From positions 1 through 7,713 of the forward strand of contig CANFYD010000166.1 in NCBI GenBank assembly GCA_947450745.1: a stretch of DNA of 7,713 bases. Reading direction: 5' to 3'. The notes beneath the pieces were generated by a model. That model saw only the letters and a list, made by a program, of their open reading frames with translations, was not told where the DNA came from and did no database searches. Position numbers and translations under genes: made by a program. This document shows positions 1 through 5,525 of the stretch, piece by piece; positions within the stretch are counted from its first letter, which is position 1, and each line of letters begins with the position of its first letter. This DNA is from Burkholderiales bacterium. Its GTDB lineage: Bacteria > Pseudomonadota > Gammaproteobacteria > Burkholderiales > Burkholderiaceae_C.

Positions 1-57
1 CCACCGGGCTGATCCTTCGGCAGGGCTCTTGTTCATCAAGGCAGACGCCGTGTTTTT

Positions 58-175
58 GTAGGGCGGGTCGCGACCCGCGTTTGGCCGACTGTGACACCCG
101 CGTGACGCCAAGCCAGCTCTTGTCGACCGGTCCCTGCTCGTGCCGGAATCGCTCGCGGGTCGCGACCCGCCCTAC
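58..175. repeat. REPIN-like element: two 22-bp REP copies in inverted orientation
   Basis: Bases 58-79 and 154-175 are exact reverse complements of each other over 22 bp, separated by 74 bp. Each arm holds a perfect 16-bp palindrome (gcgggtcgcgacccgc, at 63-78 and 155-170). Each also carries GTAG at its outer end: GTAG at 58-61, and CTAC at 172-175, which is GTAG on the minus strand. A GTAG tetranucleotide at the foot of a palindrome is the hallmark of REP sequences recognised by RAYT (HUH-type, Y1 transposase-like) proteins, and two inverted REPs make a REPIN or BIME. The right arm ends 45 nt before the acyl-CoA dehydrogenase start. Bases 1-57 and the 74-bp spacer hold no gene I can support. 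The repeat structure is seen directly; membership of a REP family is inferred, since only this pair is visible. Confidence 0.75.
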
Positions 176-210
176 GGGGCTGAAATCGGCTGAATCTGTT
201 TCGTTTCTTG

Positions 211-215
211 AGGAG
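211..215 (+). promoter_or_regulatory. Ribosome binding site deciding the TTG start of the acyl-CoA dehydrogenase
   Basis: AGGAG at 211-215 lies 5 nt before TTG at 221. An in-frame TGA at 209-211 closes the frame immediately upstream, so TTG 221 is the first possible start. It gives an N-terminus of normal length for the family. No convincing sigma-70 promoter was seen between the REP-like arm and this site. Confidence 0.75.
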
Positions 216-220
216 TTGCC

Positions 221-2035
221 TTGCGTCAGACCCTTGATTTCTTGCTCAACGACTGGCTCAAGGTTGAAGACCTGAACCAGCGTGAGCGGTTTGCCGAGCA
301 TTCGGCCGAAACCTTTGCGGCCGTGCTCGACACCTGCGAAAAAATCGCGCGTGAAAAATTCGCGCCGTACAACCGCTTGATCGACACGCAAGAACCGCAT
401 TTTGATGGCGAGCGGGTGCATTTGCCCGAGGCCAGCCATGCGGCCAGTGCGGCTTACGTCGGCTCCGGCATGTTGGCGGCGGCGCAGGATTACGAGCTTG
501 GCGGCATGCAATTGCCGTGCGTGATCGAGATGGCGGCCAACGCCTTCTTCAGCAAGGCCAGCGTCGCTTTGGGCGGCTACGCGATGCTGACCAGCGGCAA
601 TGCCAACTTGCTGATGGCGCATGGCACACCGTTGCAGCGCGAGGTGTTTGCCAAGAACGAGTTTTCGGGCCGCTGGTTCGGCACCATGTGTTTGAGCGAG
701 CCGCAGGCGGGGTCGTCGCTGTCCGACGTGGCGACACGGGCCGAGCCGGACGGCGAGGGCTTCGAGGTCGAGCCGCTGGGCCCGCGCTATCGGCTCAAGG
801 GCAACAAGATGTGGATTTCGGCCGGCGAGCATGAGCTGACCGAAAACATCATCCATTTGGTGCTGGCCAAGATTCCCGGCCCCGACGGTAAGTTGACGCC
901 GGGCACGCGCGGCATGTCGCTGTTCATCGTGCCCAAGCACATGGTCGATGCCACTGGGCAATTGACCGGCGAGCGCAATGATGTGGCACTGGCCGGCTTG
1001 AACCACAAGCTCGGTTATCGCGGCACCAGCAACTGCCTGCTGAACTTCGGCGAAGGCCGGTTCACGCCGAGCGGGCAGGCCGGCGCGGTGGGCTACCTCG
1101 TCGGCCAGCCCGGCGAAGGCCTGAAGTGCATGTTCCACATGATGAACGAAGCCCGCATCGGCGTCGGTCTGGGTGCGGCCATGCTCGGTTACGCCGGTTA
1201 TGAGGCCAGCTTGGCCTACGCACGCCAGCGTCCGCAGGGCCGAGTGATGGGGCCAGCCGGCAAAGACGCCAGCCAGCCGCAGCGGCCGATCATTGAACAT
1301 GCCGACGTCAAGCGCATGCTTCTGGCGCAAAAGAGTTATGTCGAGGGCGGGCTGGCGCTGGAGTTGTACTGTGCCCGTCTGGTAGACGAGCTGCACAGCG
1401 GCACGCCGGCAGCTGCTCAGGAAGCCGCACAGGTGCTGGAGGTGCTGATTCCCATCGCCAAGAGCTGGCCGAGCGAGTGGTGTCTGGAGGCCAACAGCCT
1501 GGCCATTCAGGTGCTGGGCGGCTACGGCTACACGCGGGACTTTCCGGTCGAGCAATATTGGCGCGACAACCGGCTCAACATGATCCACGAAGGCACGCAC
1601 GGCATCCATGGCCTGGACTTGCTGGGCCGCAAGGTGGTGATGAATGGCGGGCAGGCGGTGCTGGCGCTGGCCGCACGCATCAATCAGACGGTGGCTAGCG
1701 CCCGTGCCGTGCCGGCCTTGAGCGCTCAAGCCGATGCGCTGGCGGCGGCCTTGCTGCAGGTCAGCGCAGCCACCCAAAGTGCCTGGTCCAGCGGCGTGCC
1801 GGAAGAAGCCTTGGCCAACGCCACGCCCTATTTGCAGGCCTTCGGCCACATGGTGCTGGCCTGGGTGTGGCTGGACCTGACCTTGTGCGCCGGCACGGAG
1901 ACCGACTTCGCCCGGGGCAAGCGGGCCGCTGCCGGCTACTTTTTCGCCTACGAGCTGCCCAAAATCGACGCCTGGCTGGGCGTGGTCGCGAGTCGAGAAG
2001 CGCTCTGCCGCGAGATGCAAGACAGCTGGTTCTAA
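221..2035 (+). CDS. Acyl-CoA dehydrogenase, DmdC-like long form with C-terminal extension
   Basis: A 604-residue FAD-dependent acyl-CoA dehydrogenase that should introduce an alpha-beta double bond into an acyl-CoA in the cytoplasm, passing electrons to electron-transfer flavoprotein. The first family signature is MCLSEPQAGSS at 156-166; the usual Asp of the TEPxAGSD pattern is Ser here. The flavin-contact motif WIS is at 198-200, and GGYGYTRD lies at 433-440. IHEGTHGIHG begins at 455, so Glu457 aligns with the catalytic base of medium-chain acyl-CoA dehydrogenases. About 130 residues follow this core, as in the roughly 600-residue subgroup that includes 3-methylmercaptopropionyl-CoA dehydrogenase (DmdC) and related enzymes with an extra C-terminal domain. 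The start is TTG behind a good Shine-Dalgarno site. It heads the SDR and thioesterase genes but is split from them by a 218-bp repeat. Family is certain; substrate (fatty, branched, aromatic or sulfur-containing acyl group) is unknown. Confidence 0.93.
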   Translation: MRQTLDFLLNDWLKVEDLNQRERFAEHSAETFAAVLDTCEKIAREKFAPYNRLIDTQEPHFDGERVHLPEASHAASAAYVGSGMLAAAQDYELGGMQLPCVIEMAANAFFSKASVALGGYAMLTSGNANLLMAHGTPLQREVFAKNEFSGRWFGTMCLSEPQAGSSLSDVATRAEPDGEGFEVEPLGPRYRLKGNKMWISAGEHELTENIIHLVLAKIPGPDGKLTPGTRGMSLFIVPKHMVDATGQLTGERNDVALAGLNHKLGYRGTSNCLLNFGEGRFTPSGQAGAVGYLVGQPGEGLKCMFHMMNEARIGVGLGAAMLGYAGYEASLAYARQRPQGRVMGPAGKDASQPQRPIIEHADVKRMLLAQKSYVEGGLALELYCARLVDELHSGTPAAAQEAAQVLEVLIPIAKSWPSEWCLEANSLAIQVLGGYGYTRDFPVEQYWRDNRLNMIHEGTHGIHGLDLLGRKVVMNGGQAVLALAARINQTVASARAVPALSAQADALAAALLQVSAATQSAWSSGVPEEALANATPYLQAFGHMVLAWVWLDLTLCAGTETDFARGKRAAAGYFFAYELPKIDAWLGVVASREALCREMQDSWF

Positions 2036-2036
2036 A

Positions 2037-2254
2037 GTGAGAGGGTGAGAACTTTTTACTGCGCGGCCGCCATGCGTCGTTGGCCGGGTGCTCGGAATCC
2101 TCACGTACCAAAAGTACGTTCCGGTTCCTGCGCCCCGTCCGCCAGGGCCAGAGGCCCTGTCCTTCGCCAGGCACAAAGCGTCCTCAGGACGCTTTGTGTC
2201 CGGGCTCAGCCTAAGCCTGACGACCGCTCGCTACAAAAGCTCTCACCCTCTGAC
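2037..2254. repeat. MITE-like structured repeat: closing stem with three hairpin arms
   Basis: The ends are inverted repeats: 2037-2056 pairs with 2235-2254 at 18 of 20 positions (core GAGGGTGAGA against TCTCACCCTC). After a short irregular stretch the stem resumes, 2063-2075 with 2215-2227, at 10 of 13. Inside are three hairpins in a row. Arm 1 (2086-2135) pairs GGGTGC with GCGCCC (one wobble), GGAA with TTCC, and ACGTAC with GTACGT around CAAAA. Arm 2 (2143-2159) is CAGGGCC-aga-GGCCCTG. Arm 3 (2172-2198) is a perfect 13-bp inverted repeat, CACAAAGCGTCCT and its complement around one base, extendable to 2167-2203. The element begins 2 nt after the acyl-CoA dehydrogenase stop and ends 39 nt before the SDR start. 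I see no transposase and no clear target-site duplication. A non-autonomous mobile element or dispersed intergenic repeat fits best; a structured RNA element is the alternative. Confidence 0.6.
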
Positions 2255-2284
2255 CCATCCCCGGCGCATTCAATCAAACCCAAC

Positions 2285-2289
2285 GGAGA
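2285..2289 (+). promoter_or_regulatory. Ribosome binding site fixing the SDR start
   Basis: GGAGA at 2285-2289 sits 4 nt before ATG 2294. It selects this start over the in-frame GTG at 2045, which would add 83 codons translated from the repeat element. Confidence 0.8.
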
Positions 2290-2293
2290 CAAG

Positions 2294-3085
2294 ATGACAC
2301 AACGTGTTCAAGAACTGTTCGACCTGAGCGGCCAAGTGGCCTTGGTGACGGGCGGCTCGCGCGGCCTGGGCCTGCAAATCGCCGAAAGCCTGGGCGAGGC
2401 CGGTGCCAAGATCATGCTCAGCTCGCGCAAGGCCGCTGATCTGGAAGAGGCGATGGCCCATCTGCAAGCGCGCGGCATCGACGCCCGCTGGATCGCGGCC
2501 GACGCTGCCGATGAAGTGCAGGCGCGCGGCGTCGTCACGCAAACGCTGGAGCGGCTGGGTCAGATCGACATCTTGGTCAACAACGCCGGAGCCTCTTGGG
2601 GCGCGCCGGCCGAAGACCACCCGATCGAGGCCTGGGACAAGGTGATGAACCTGAACATCCGCAGCCTCTTTGTGTTCGCGCAGGCGGCGGCCAAGCTCAG
2701 CATGATTCCGCGCCGCTACGGCCGCATCATCAACGTGGCCTCGATTGCCGGTCTGGGTGGCAACCCATCGACGATGAAGACGATTGCCTACAACACCAGC
2801 AAGGGCGCGGCCGTCAACTTCACCCGCGCGCTGGCCGGTGAATGGGGCGAGTTCGGCATCACCGTCAACGCGTTGGCACCAGGCTTCTTCCCCAGCAAGA
2901 TGACCAAGGGCTTGCTCGCCACCCTCGGCGTCGACACCCTCGCGGCGGCGGCCCCGCTGCGCCGCATCGGCGATCACGAGGACTTGAAGGGTGCGGCGCT
3001 GTTGTTTGCGTCCCGCGCCGGCAAGCACATCACCGGTCAGATTCTGGCAGTGGACGGCGGCGTCAGCGCCATTCTTGGCGGCTGA
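2294..3085 (+). CDS. Short-chain dehydrogenase/reductase (classical SDR)
   Basis: A 263-residue cytoplasmic oxidoreductase of the classical SDR family, the usual length for the class. The cofactor loop TGGSRGLG is at 19-26. Arg23 in that loop and Arg45 after the second strand suggest NADP(H) rather than NAD(H). Asp70 fits the adenine-contact position, and NNAG is at 96-99. The catalytic set is complete: Asn121, Ser150, Tyr166 and Lys170 (YNTSK, 166-170). The C-terminus has the standard GQILAVDGG segment. Such enzymes interconvert hydroxy and oxo groups; beside an acyl-CoA dehydrogenase and a thioesterase, a 3-hydroxyacyl- or 3-oxoacyl-type substrate is plausible but unproven. It is followed after 4 nt by the thioesterase, so the two are very likely co-transcribed and translationally coupled. 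An in-frame start at 2045 is rejected because it reads through the structured repeat and the ATG has its own ribosome binding site. Confidence 0.93.
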   Translation: MTQRVQELFDLSGQVALVTGGSRGLGLQIAESLGEAGAKIMLSSRKAADLEEAMAHLQARGIDARWIAADAADEVQARGVVTQTLERLGQIDILVNNAGASWGAPAEDHPIEAWDKVMNLNIRSLFVFAQAAAKLSMIPRRYGRIINVASIAGLGGNPSTMKTIAYNTSKGAAVNFTRALAGEWGEFGITVNALAPGFFPSKMTKGLLATLGVDTLAAAAPLRRIGDHEDLKGAALLFASRAGKHITGQILAVDGGVSAILGG

Positions 3086-3089
3086 CGGC

Positions 3090-3566
3090 ATGACGACAGC
3101 CGGCCCCTCCGCTCCTTCAACTCAGCTGCAGTTCCCGGTCTACATCCCCTTTGTCGAAAAGCTCGGTTTCGAGTTGCACAGCTTGGGCGACGGCGAGGCC
3201 GAGTTGCGGGTCAACCTGACAGAGAGCCACATGAACTCCTGGGAAGTGGCGCATGGCGGCGTGCTGATGACGCTGCTGGATGTGGCGATGGCTCACGCCG
3301 CTCGCAGCATCCACCGCGAGCAGCCGGGCTTCGGCCCCGGCGTTGTCACCATCGAGATGAAAACCTCGTTCATGCGTCCGGGCGAAGGGCAGTTGCGGGC
3401 GCTGGCCAAGCTGCTGCACCGCACTGCCACGCTGGCCTTTTGTGAAGCGTCCATCCTCGGCGAAGACGGCAAGCTCTGCGCCCACGCCACCGCCACGTTC
3501 AAATACCTGAAGGCCCTGCCGGGCCGCGACCGGGCGGTCAAGACCTTGCAGCGCAGCAGCCCGTAA
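3090..3566 (+). CDS. PaaI-family hotdog-fold acyl-CoA thioesterase
   Basis: A 158-residue protein of the PaaI/4HBT hotdog superfamily, which hydrolyses acyl-CoA thioesters to the free acid and CoA in the cytoplasm, usually as a dimer or tetramer. The diagnostic helix region runs from Asn49 to Ala71: HGG at 55-57 follows NSWEVA, and LLDVAMAHAA follows at 62-71. Asp64 is at the position of the catalytic acid in PaaI-like enzymes. The strand region TIEMKTSFMRP and a late alternating beta segment complete the fold. The ATG lies 4 nt after the SDR stop (TGACGGCATG), which points to translational coupling rather than an independent start; a longer in-frame start at 2991 lies wholly inside the SDR gene. 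The likely role is to release or proof-read acyl-CoA products of this gene set. The substrate is not deducible. Confidence 0.9.
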   Translation: MTTAGPSAPSTQLQFPVYIPFVEKLGFELHSLGDGEAELRVNLTESHMNSWEVAHGGVLMTLLDVAMAHAARSIHREQPGFGPGVVTIEMKTSFMRPGEGQLRALAKLLHRTATLAFCEASILGEDGKLCAHATATFKYLKALPGRDRAVKTLQRSSP

Positions 3567-3592
3567 GCAGGCCGCCGGCAGGTTTATCCGCG

Positions 3593-5146
3593 TCAACCAA
3601 GCTTGAAGACTGCCACCGCCTGAACCAATTGCTGCGCCTGTCCCTTCAGGCTTTCGGCAGCGGCGGCACTTTCTTCGACCAGCGCGGCGTTTTGCTGGGT
3701 CACGCGGTCCATTTGCATGATGGCTTCGCCGACCTGTGAAATGCCGGCGCTTTGCTCGCTGCTGGCGGCGCTGATTTCACCGACGATGTCGCTGACGCGT
3801 TTGATCGCGCCGACGATTTCGCCCATCGTCAGGCCGGCCTTGTCGACCAACTGCGTGCCCTGGTCGACCTGCTCGACGCTGGCGTTGATCAGCGTCTTGA
3901 TTTCCTTGGCCGCTTCGGCGCTGCGTTGCGCCAGGCTGCGTACTTCGCTGGCCACCACCGCAAAACCGCGCCCTTGCTCGCCCGCCCGGGCCGCTTCCAC
4001 CGCCGCGTTCAGGGCCAGGATATTGGTCTGGAAGGCAATGCCGTCGATGACGCTGATGATGTCGGAAATCTTCTTCGAGCTGTCGTTGATGCCCTTCATC
4101 GTGGCGATCACTTGGCCCACCATGTCGCCGCCTTGTTTGGCCACGTCGGACGCGCCGCGTGCCAACTGATTGGCTTGCTGGGCGTTGTCGGCGTTGTTGC
4201 GCACGGTGGCGCTGAGTTGGTCCATGGTGGCGGCCGTTTGCTCCAGCGCGCTGGCTTGTTCTTCGGTGCGCTGGCTCAGGTCGGCGTTGCCCTGGGCGAT
4301 CTGGCTGCTGCCGGTGGCGACGCTTTCGGCGTTGTTGCGCACACTGGCGACGATGTCTTGCAGGGCATGGCGCAACAGCTCCTGGGCGCGCAGCAGGTCG
4401 GCGCTTTCGTCCCGGCCCGAGGCCTGCGAGCTCACGCTCAGATCGAACTCGCTCATGCGCTGGGCGGCTTCGACCGAACGGGTCAACGAGCCGACGATAT
4501 TGCGGCTGATCCACAGCCCCAAGCCCAGCGCTGCCGCCATGCCCAGGAGGATCAAGGCGATCGTCACATTGCGGCTGTTGGCGTAGGTGTCGCCCGACTC
4601 GGTAAAGATGCGCTGCGCATTGCCTTCCTTTTGCTGCGACAACGCCGTCATCTGCTGTTCAACCAACTTGAGTTGCGGGGCCAAGGAGCCATACAAGAAC
4701 GCCACAGCCTCAGTCTGTCCGGCCGGCGTGTCATCGGCCAGCTTGCTGTCCATTTGCAGCACCAGCGCTTCGTAAGCCGCCCACATCCCGTCGAGTTTGA
4801 CCATGTCCGCCTTGCCCGCCGGTGTCAGGTAGAGCGGTGTGGCAGACGTCACGTTCTGGCGGATCAGGGCCAGGCTCTTGCGCAGGTCGGCCCGCGCAGC
4901 CTGCTTTTGTTCCGGGCTGGTCGCGAGCAAGGCGTTGCGCAGGTCGCGCACGACGTAGAGCAGGTCGATATGGGCTTCCTTGATGTAGCTGAGCCCCAAT
5001 AACTCTTTCTCATACATCCGCTGCGTCGATTGATTGATCTGGCTCATGTTGAACAGACTCAACGCGCCCTGGCCGGCACCAATAGCCGACACGAGCAAAA
5101 AGGCCCAGAACAGCTTGGTGGCAATTTTGAAATCAGCGAGTTTCAT
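3593..5146 (-). CDS. Methyl-accepting chemotaxis protein with four-helix-bundle sensor
   Basis: A 517-residue inner-membrane chemoreceptor. Residues 1-10 are cytoplasmic. TM1 spans about 11-32, a periplasmic domain about 33-190, TM2 about 193-213, a HAMP linker about 214-265, and then the signalling coiled coil. The periplasmic part is all-helical; a DLRNALLATSPEQ segment at 68-80 is typical of the 4HB_MCP ligand-binding family. The hairpin tip is intact: GIAFQTNILALNAAVEAARA begins at 369 and is followed by GEQGRGFAVVASEVRSLAQR, the CheA/CheW contact region. Glu296, Gln303 and Gln310 align with the first three methylation sites of Tsr, and ALVEES near 488-493 with the fourth. The protein ends VAVFKLG, with no C-terminal NWETF-type CheR/CheB tether. 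AAGGA (plus-strand 5156-5160) precedes the ATG by 9 nt. Its stop is 26 bp from the convergent thioesterase stop. The ligand is unknown; flanking metabolic genes hint at an organic acid or aromatic. Confidence 0.96.
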   Translation of the reverse strand: MKLADFKIATKLFWAFLLVSAIGAGQGALSLFNMSQINQSTQRMYEKELLGLSYIKEAHIDLLYVVRDLRNALLATSPEQKQAARADLRKSLALIRQNVTSATPLYLTPAGKADMVKLDGMWAAYEALVLQMDSKLADDTPAGQTEAVAFLYGSLAPQLKLVEQQMTALSQQKEGNAQRIFTESGDTYANSRNVTIALILLGMAAALGLGLWISRNIVGSLTRSVEAAQRMSEFDLSVSSQASGRDESADLLRAQELLRHALQDIVASVRNNAESVATGSSQIAQGNADLSQRTEEQASALEQTAATMDQLSATVRNNADNAQQANQLARGASDVAKQGGDMVGQVIATMKGINDSSKKISDIISVIDGIAFQTNILALNAAVEAARAGEQGRGFAVVASEVRSLAQRSAEAAKEIKTLINASVEQVDQGTQLVDKAGLTMGEIVGAIKRVSDIVGEISAASSEQSAGISQVGEAIMQMDRVTQQNAALVEESAAAAESLKGQAQQLVQAVAVFKLG

Positions 5147-5194
5147 CGAGTCAAGTCCTTCCGCGAGGTGAATGCACGCGGTGCGCAGAGCGCG

Positions 5195-5263
5195 CTGCCG
5201 CTGTGACCGACAAGTTCAATGAGCGACAACTCCGGCCAGCTACGACCGCTTGCACAGCGGCAG
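5195..5263 (-). promoter_or_regulatory. Inverted repeat in the chemoreceptor mRNA leader
   Basis: CTGCCGCTGTG at 5195-5205 and CACAGCGGCAG at 5253-5263 are perfect 11-bp reverse complements, 47 nt apart. Inside, CAAG (5211-5214) can pair with CTTG (5249-5252), extending the stem past a 5-nt bulge. It begins about 49 nt upstream of the chemoreceptor ATG, so a transcript starting in the AT-rich block would carry it in its leader. It could be an RNA hairpin or an operator; no family is recognised. Confidence 0.4.
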
Positions 5264-5335
5264 AGGGGTGGCCCGCCATCACGGGGTGGCTGCAGCGTTG
5301 TCGCAATCGAAACAGTGGAACCCAAGTTTTCGGTA

Positions 5336-5361
5336 AAAACGGCAATTTCTTAAATTTTTAA
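5336..5361 (-). promoter_or_regulatory. Candidate sigma-28 (FliA) promoter for the chemoreceptor
   Basis: On the minus strand, TTAA (5361-5358) is followed after 14 nt by GCCGTTTT (5343-5336). The FliA consensus is TAAA-N15-GCCGATAA, so the GCCG core is exact, but the rest of the -10 and the -35 are only partial and the spacing is one short. Many chemotaxis genes use this sigma factor, which is the main reason to consider the match. The leader would be about 180 nt, which is long. Confidence 0.3.
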
Positions 5362-5434
5362 CTTGAACGGCGACAGGCCGCTGTTCTGCCATCCGGACTC
5401 GGGCGAGCCCCAGTTGCGGCGCTTGCCAAAAAGA

Positions 5435-5485
5435 ACGGCCGTGCTTTTTTGTCACCCGTGGGACGGCCTTTTTGAGTCGCCCGTG
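5435..5485 (+). repeat. Two imperfect direct repeats upstream of the curA-like gene
   Basis: Copy A (5435-5460) and copy B (5463-5485) share the order ACGGCC, T-run, GTC, then ACCCGTG or GCCCGTG. The GTC(A/G)CCCGTG parts are exactly 25 bp apart, at 5451-5460 and 5476-5485; the ACGGCC parts are 28 bp apart because copy A has a longer middle. This could be a small duplication, or paired binding sites 40 to 90 bp before the gene. Confidence 0.45.
5437..5473 (+). terminator. Terminator-like or attenuator-like hairpin before the curA-like gene
   Basis: GGCCGT (5437-5442) pairs with ACGGCC (5463-5468) and is followed at once by TTTTT (5469-5473). AAAAA at 5428-5432 could pair with that T-run past a bulge. 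The 20-nt loop makes the hairpin weak, and no plus-strand gene upstream needs terminating, so it may be an attenuator in the curA-like leader or a chance by-product of the direct repeats. Confidence 0.3.
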
Positions 5486-5525
5486 ATTCAATGCAAGCCT
5501 CTAATTTGAAGCCAAGGAGTCCCGC

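Larger units (their letters stand above)
5147..5525. other. Divergent intergenic region between the chemoreceptor and the curA-like gene
   Basis: This 379-bp stretch carries the control regions of two divergent genes and no protein-coding gene I can support. Near the chemoreceptor there is an inverted repeat (5195-5263) and an 8-bp direct repeat GGGGTGGC (5265-5272 and 5283-5290). An AT-rich block lies at about 5318-5365, in contrast to the GC-rich surroundings, and is the best place for promoters. Near the curA-like gene are two imperfect direct repeats and a terminator-like hairpin (5435-5485). A TCTAAT resembling a -10 box is at 5500-5505, but no matching -35 box lies at normal spacing and it almost abuts the ribosome binding site (AAGGAG, 5514-5519), so it is not called as a promoter. 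Confidence 0.6.

Noticed and set aside
1..36. Minus-strand ATG at 36 opening toward the left edge, a possible divergent upstream gene
   Set aside because: Only 12 codons are visible, there is no ribosome binding site, and the residues match nothing recognisable.
178..194. Direct repeat GGCTGAA (178-184 and 188-194) as an operator before the acyl-CoA dehydrogenase
   Set aside because: Two 7-bp copies 10 bp apart are too short to separate from chance without conservation data.
2991..3089. Longer N-terminus for the thioesterase
   Set aside because: The extra 33 codons lie entirely inside the SDR gene in another frame, and the hotdog domain is complete from the ATG at 3090.
2270..3091. 273-codon minus-strand open frame across the SDR gene
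   Set aside because: It lies antisense to a gene with complete SDR motifs, and its composition is that expected from a shadow frame in GC-rich DNA.
3567..3592. Bidirectional terminator between the convergent thioesterase and chemoreceptor stops
   Set aside because: The 26-bp gap has only a short GCCGGC dyad and no T-run on either strand, so termination there is not supported by sequence.
3752..5002. 416-codon plus-strand open frame across the chemoreceptor
   Set aside because: It is antisense to a full-length chemoreceptor; the His- and Asp-rich low-complexity product is typical of a shadow frame.
5143..5491. Three overlapping minus-strand small frames of 60 to 70 codons upstream of the chemoreceptor
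   Set aside because: They overlap each other in the leader and promoter region, with no domain and no supporting ribosome binding site.
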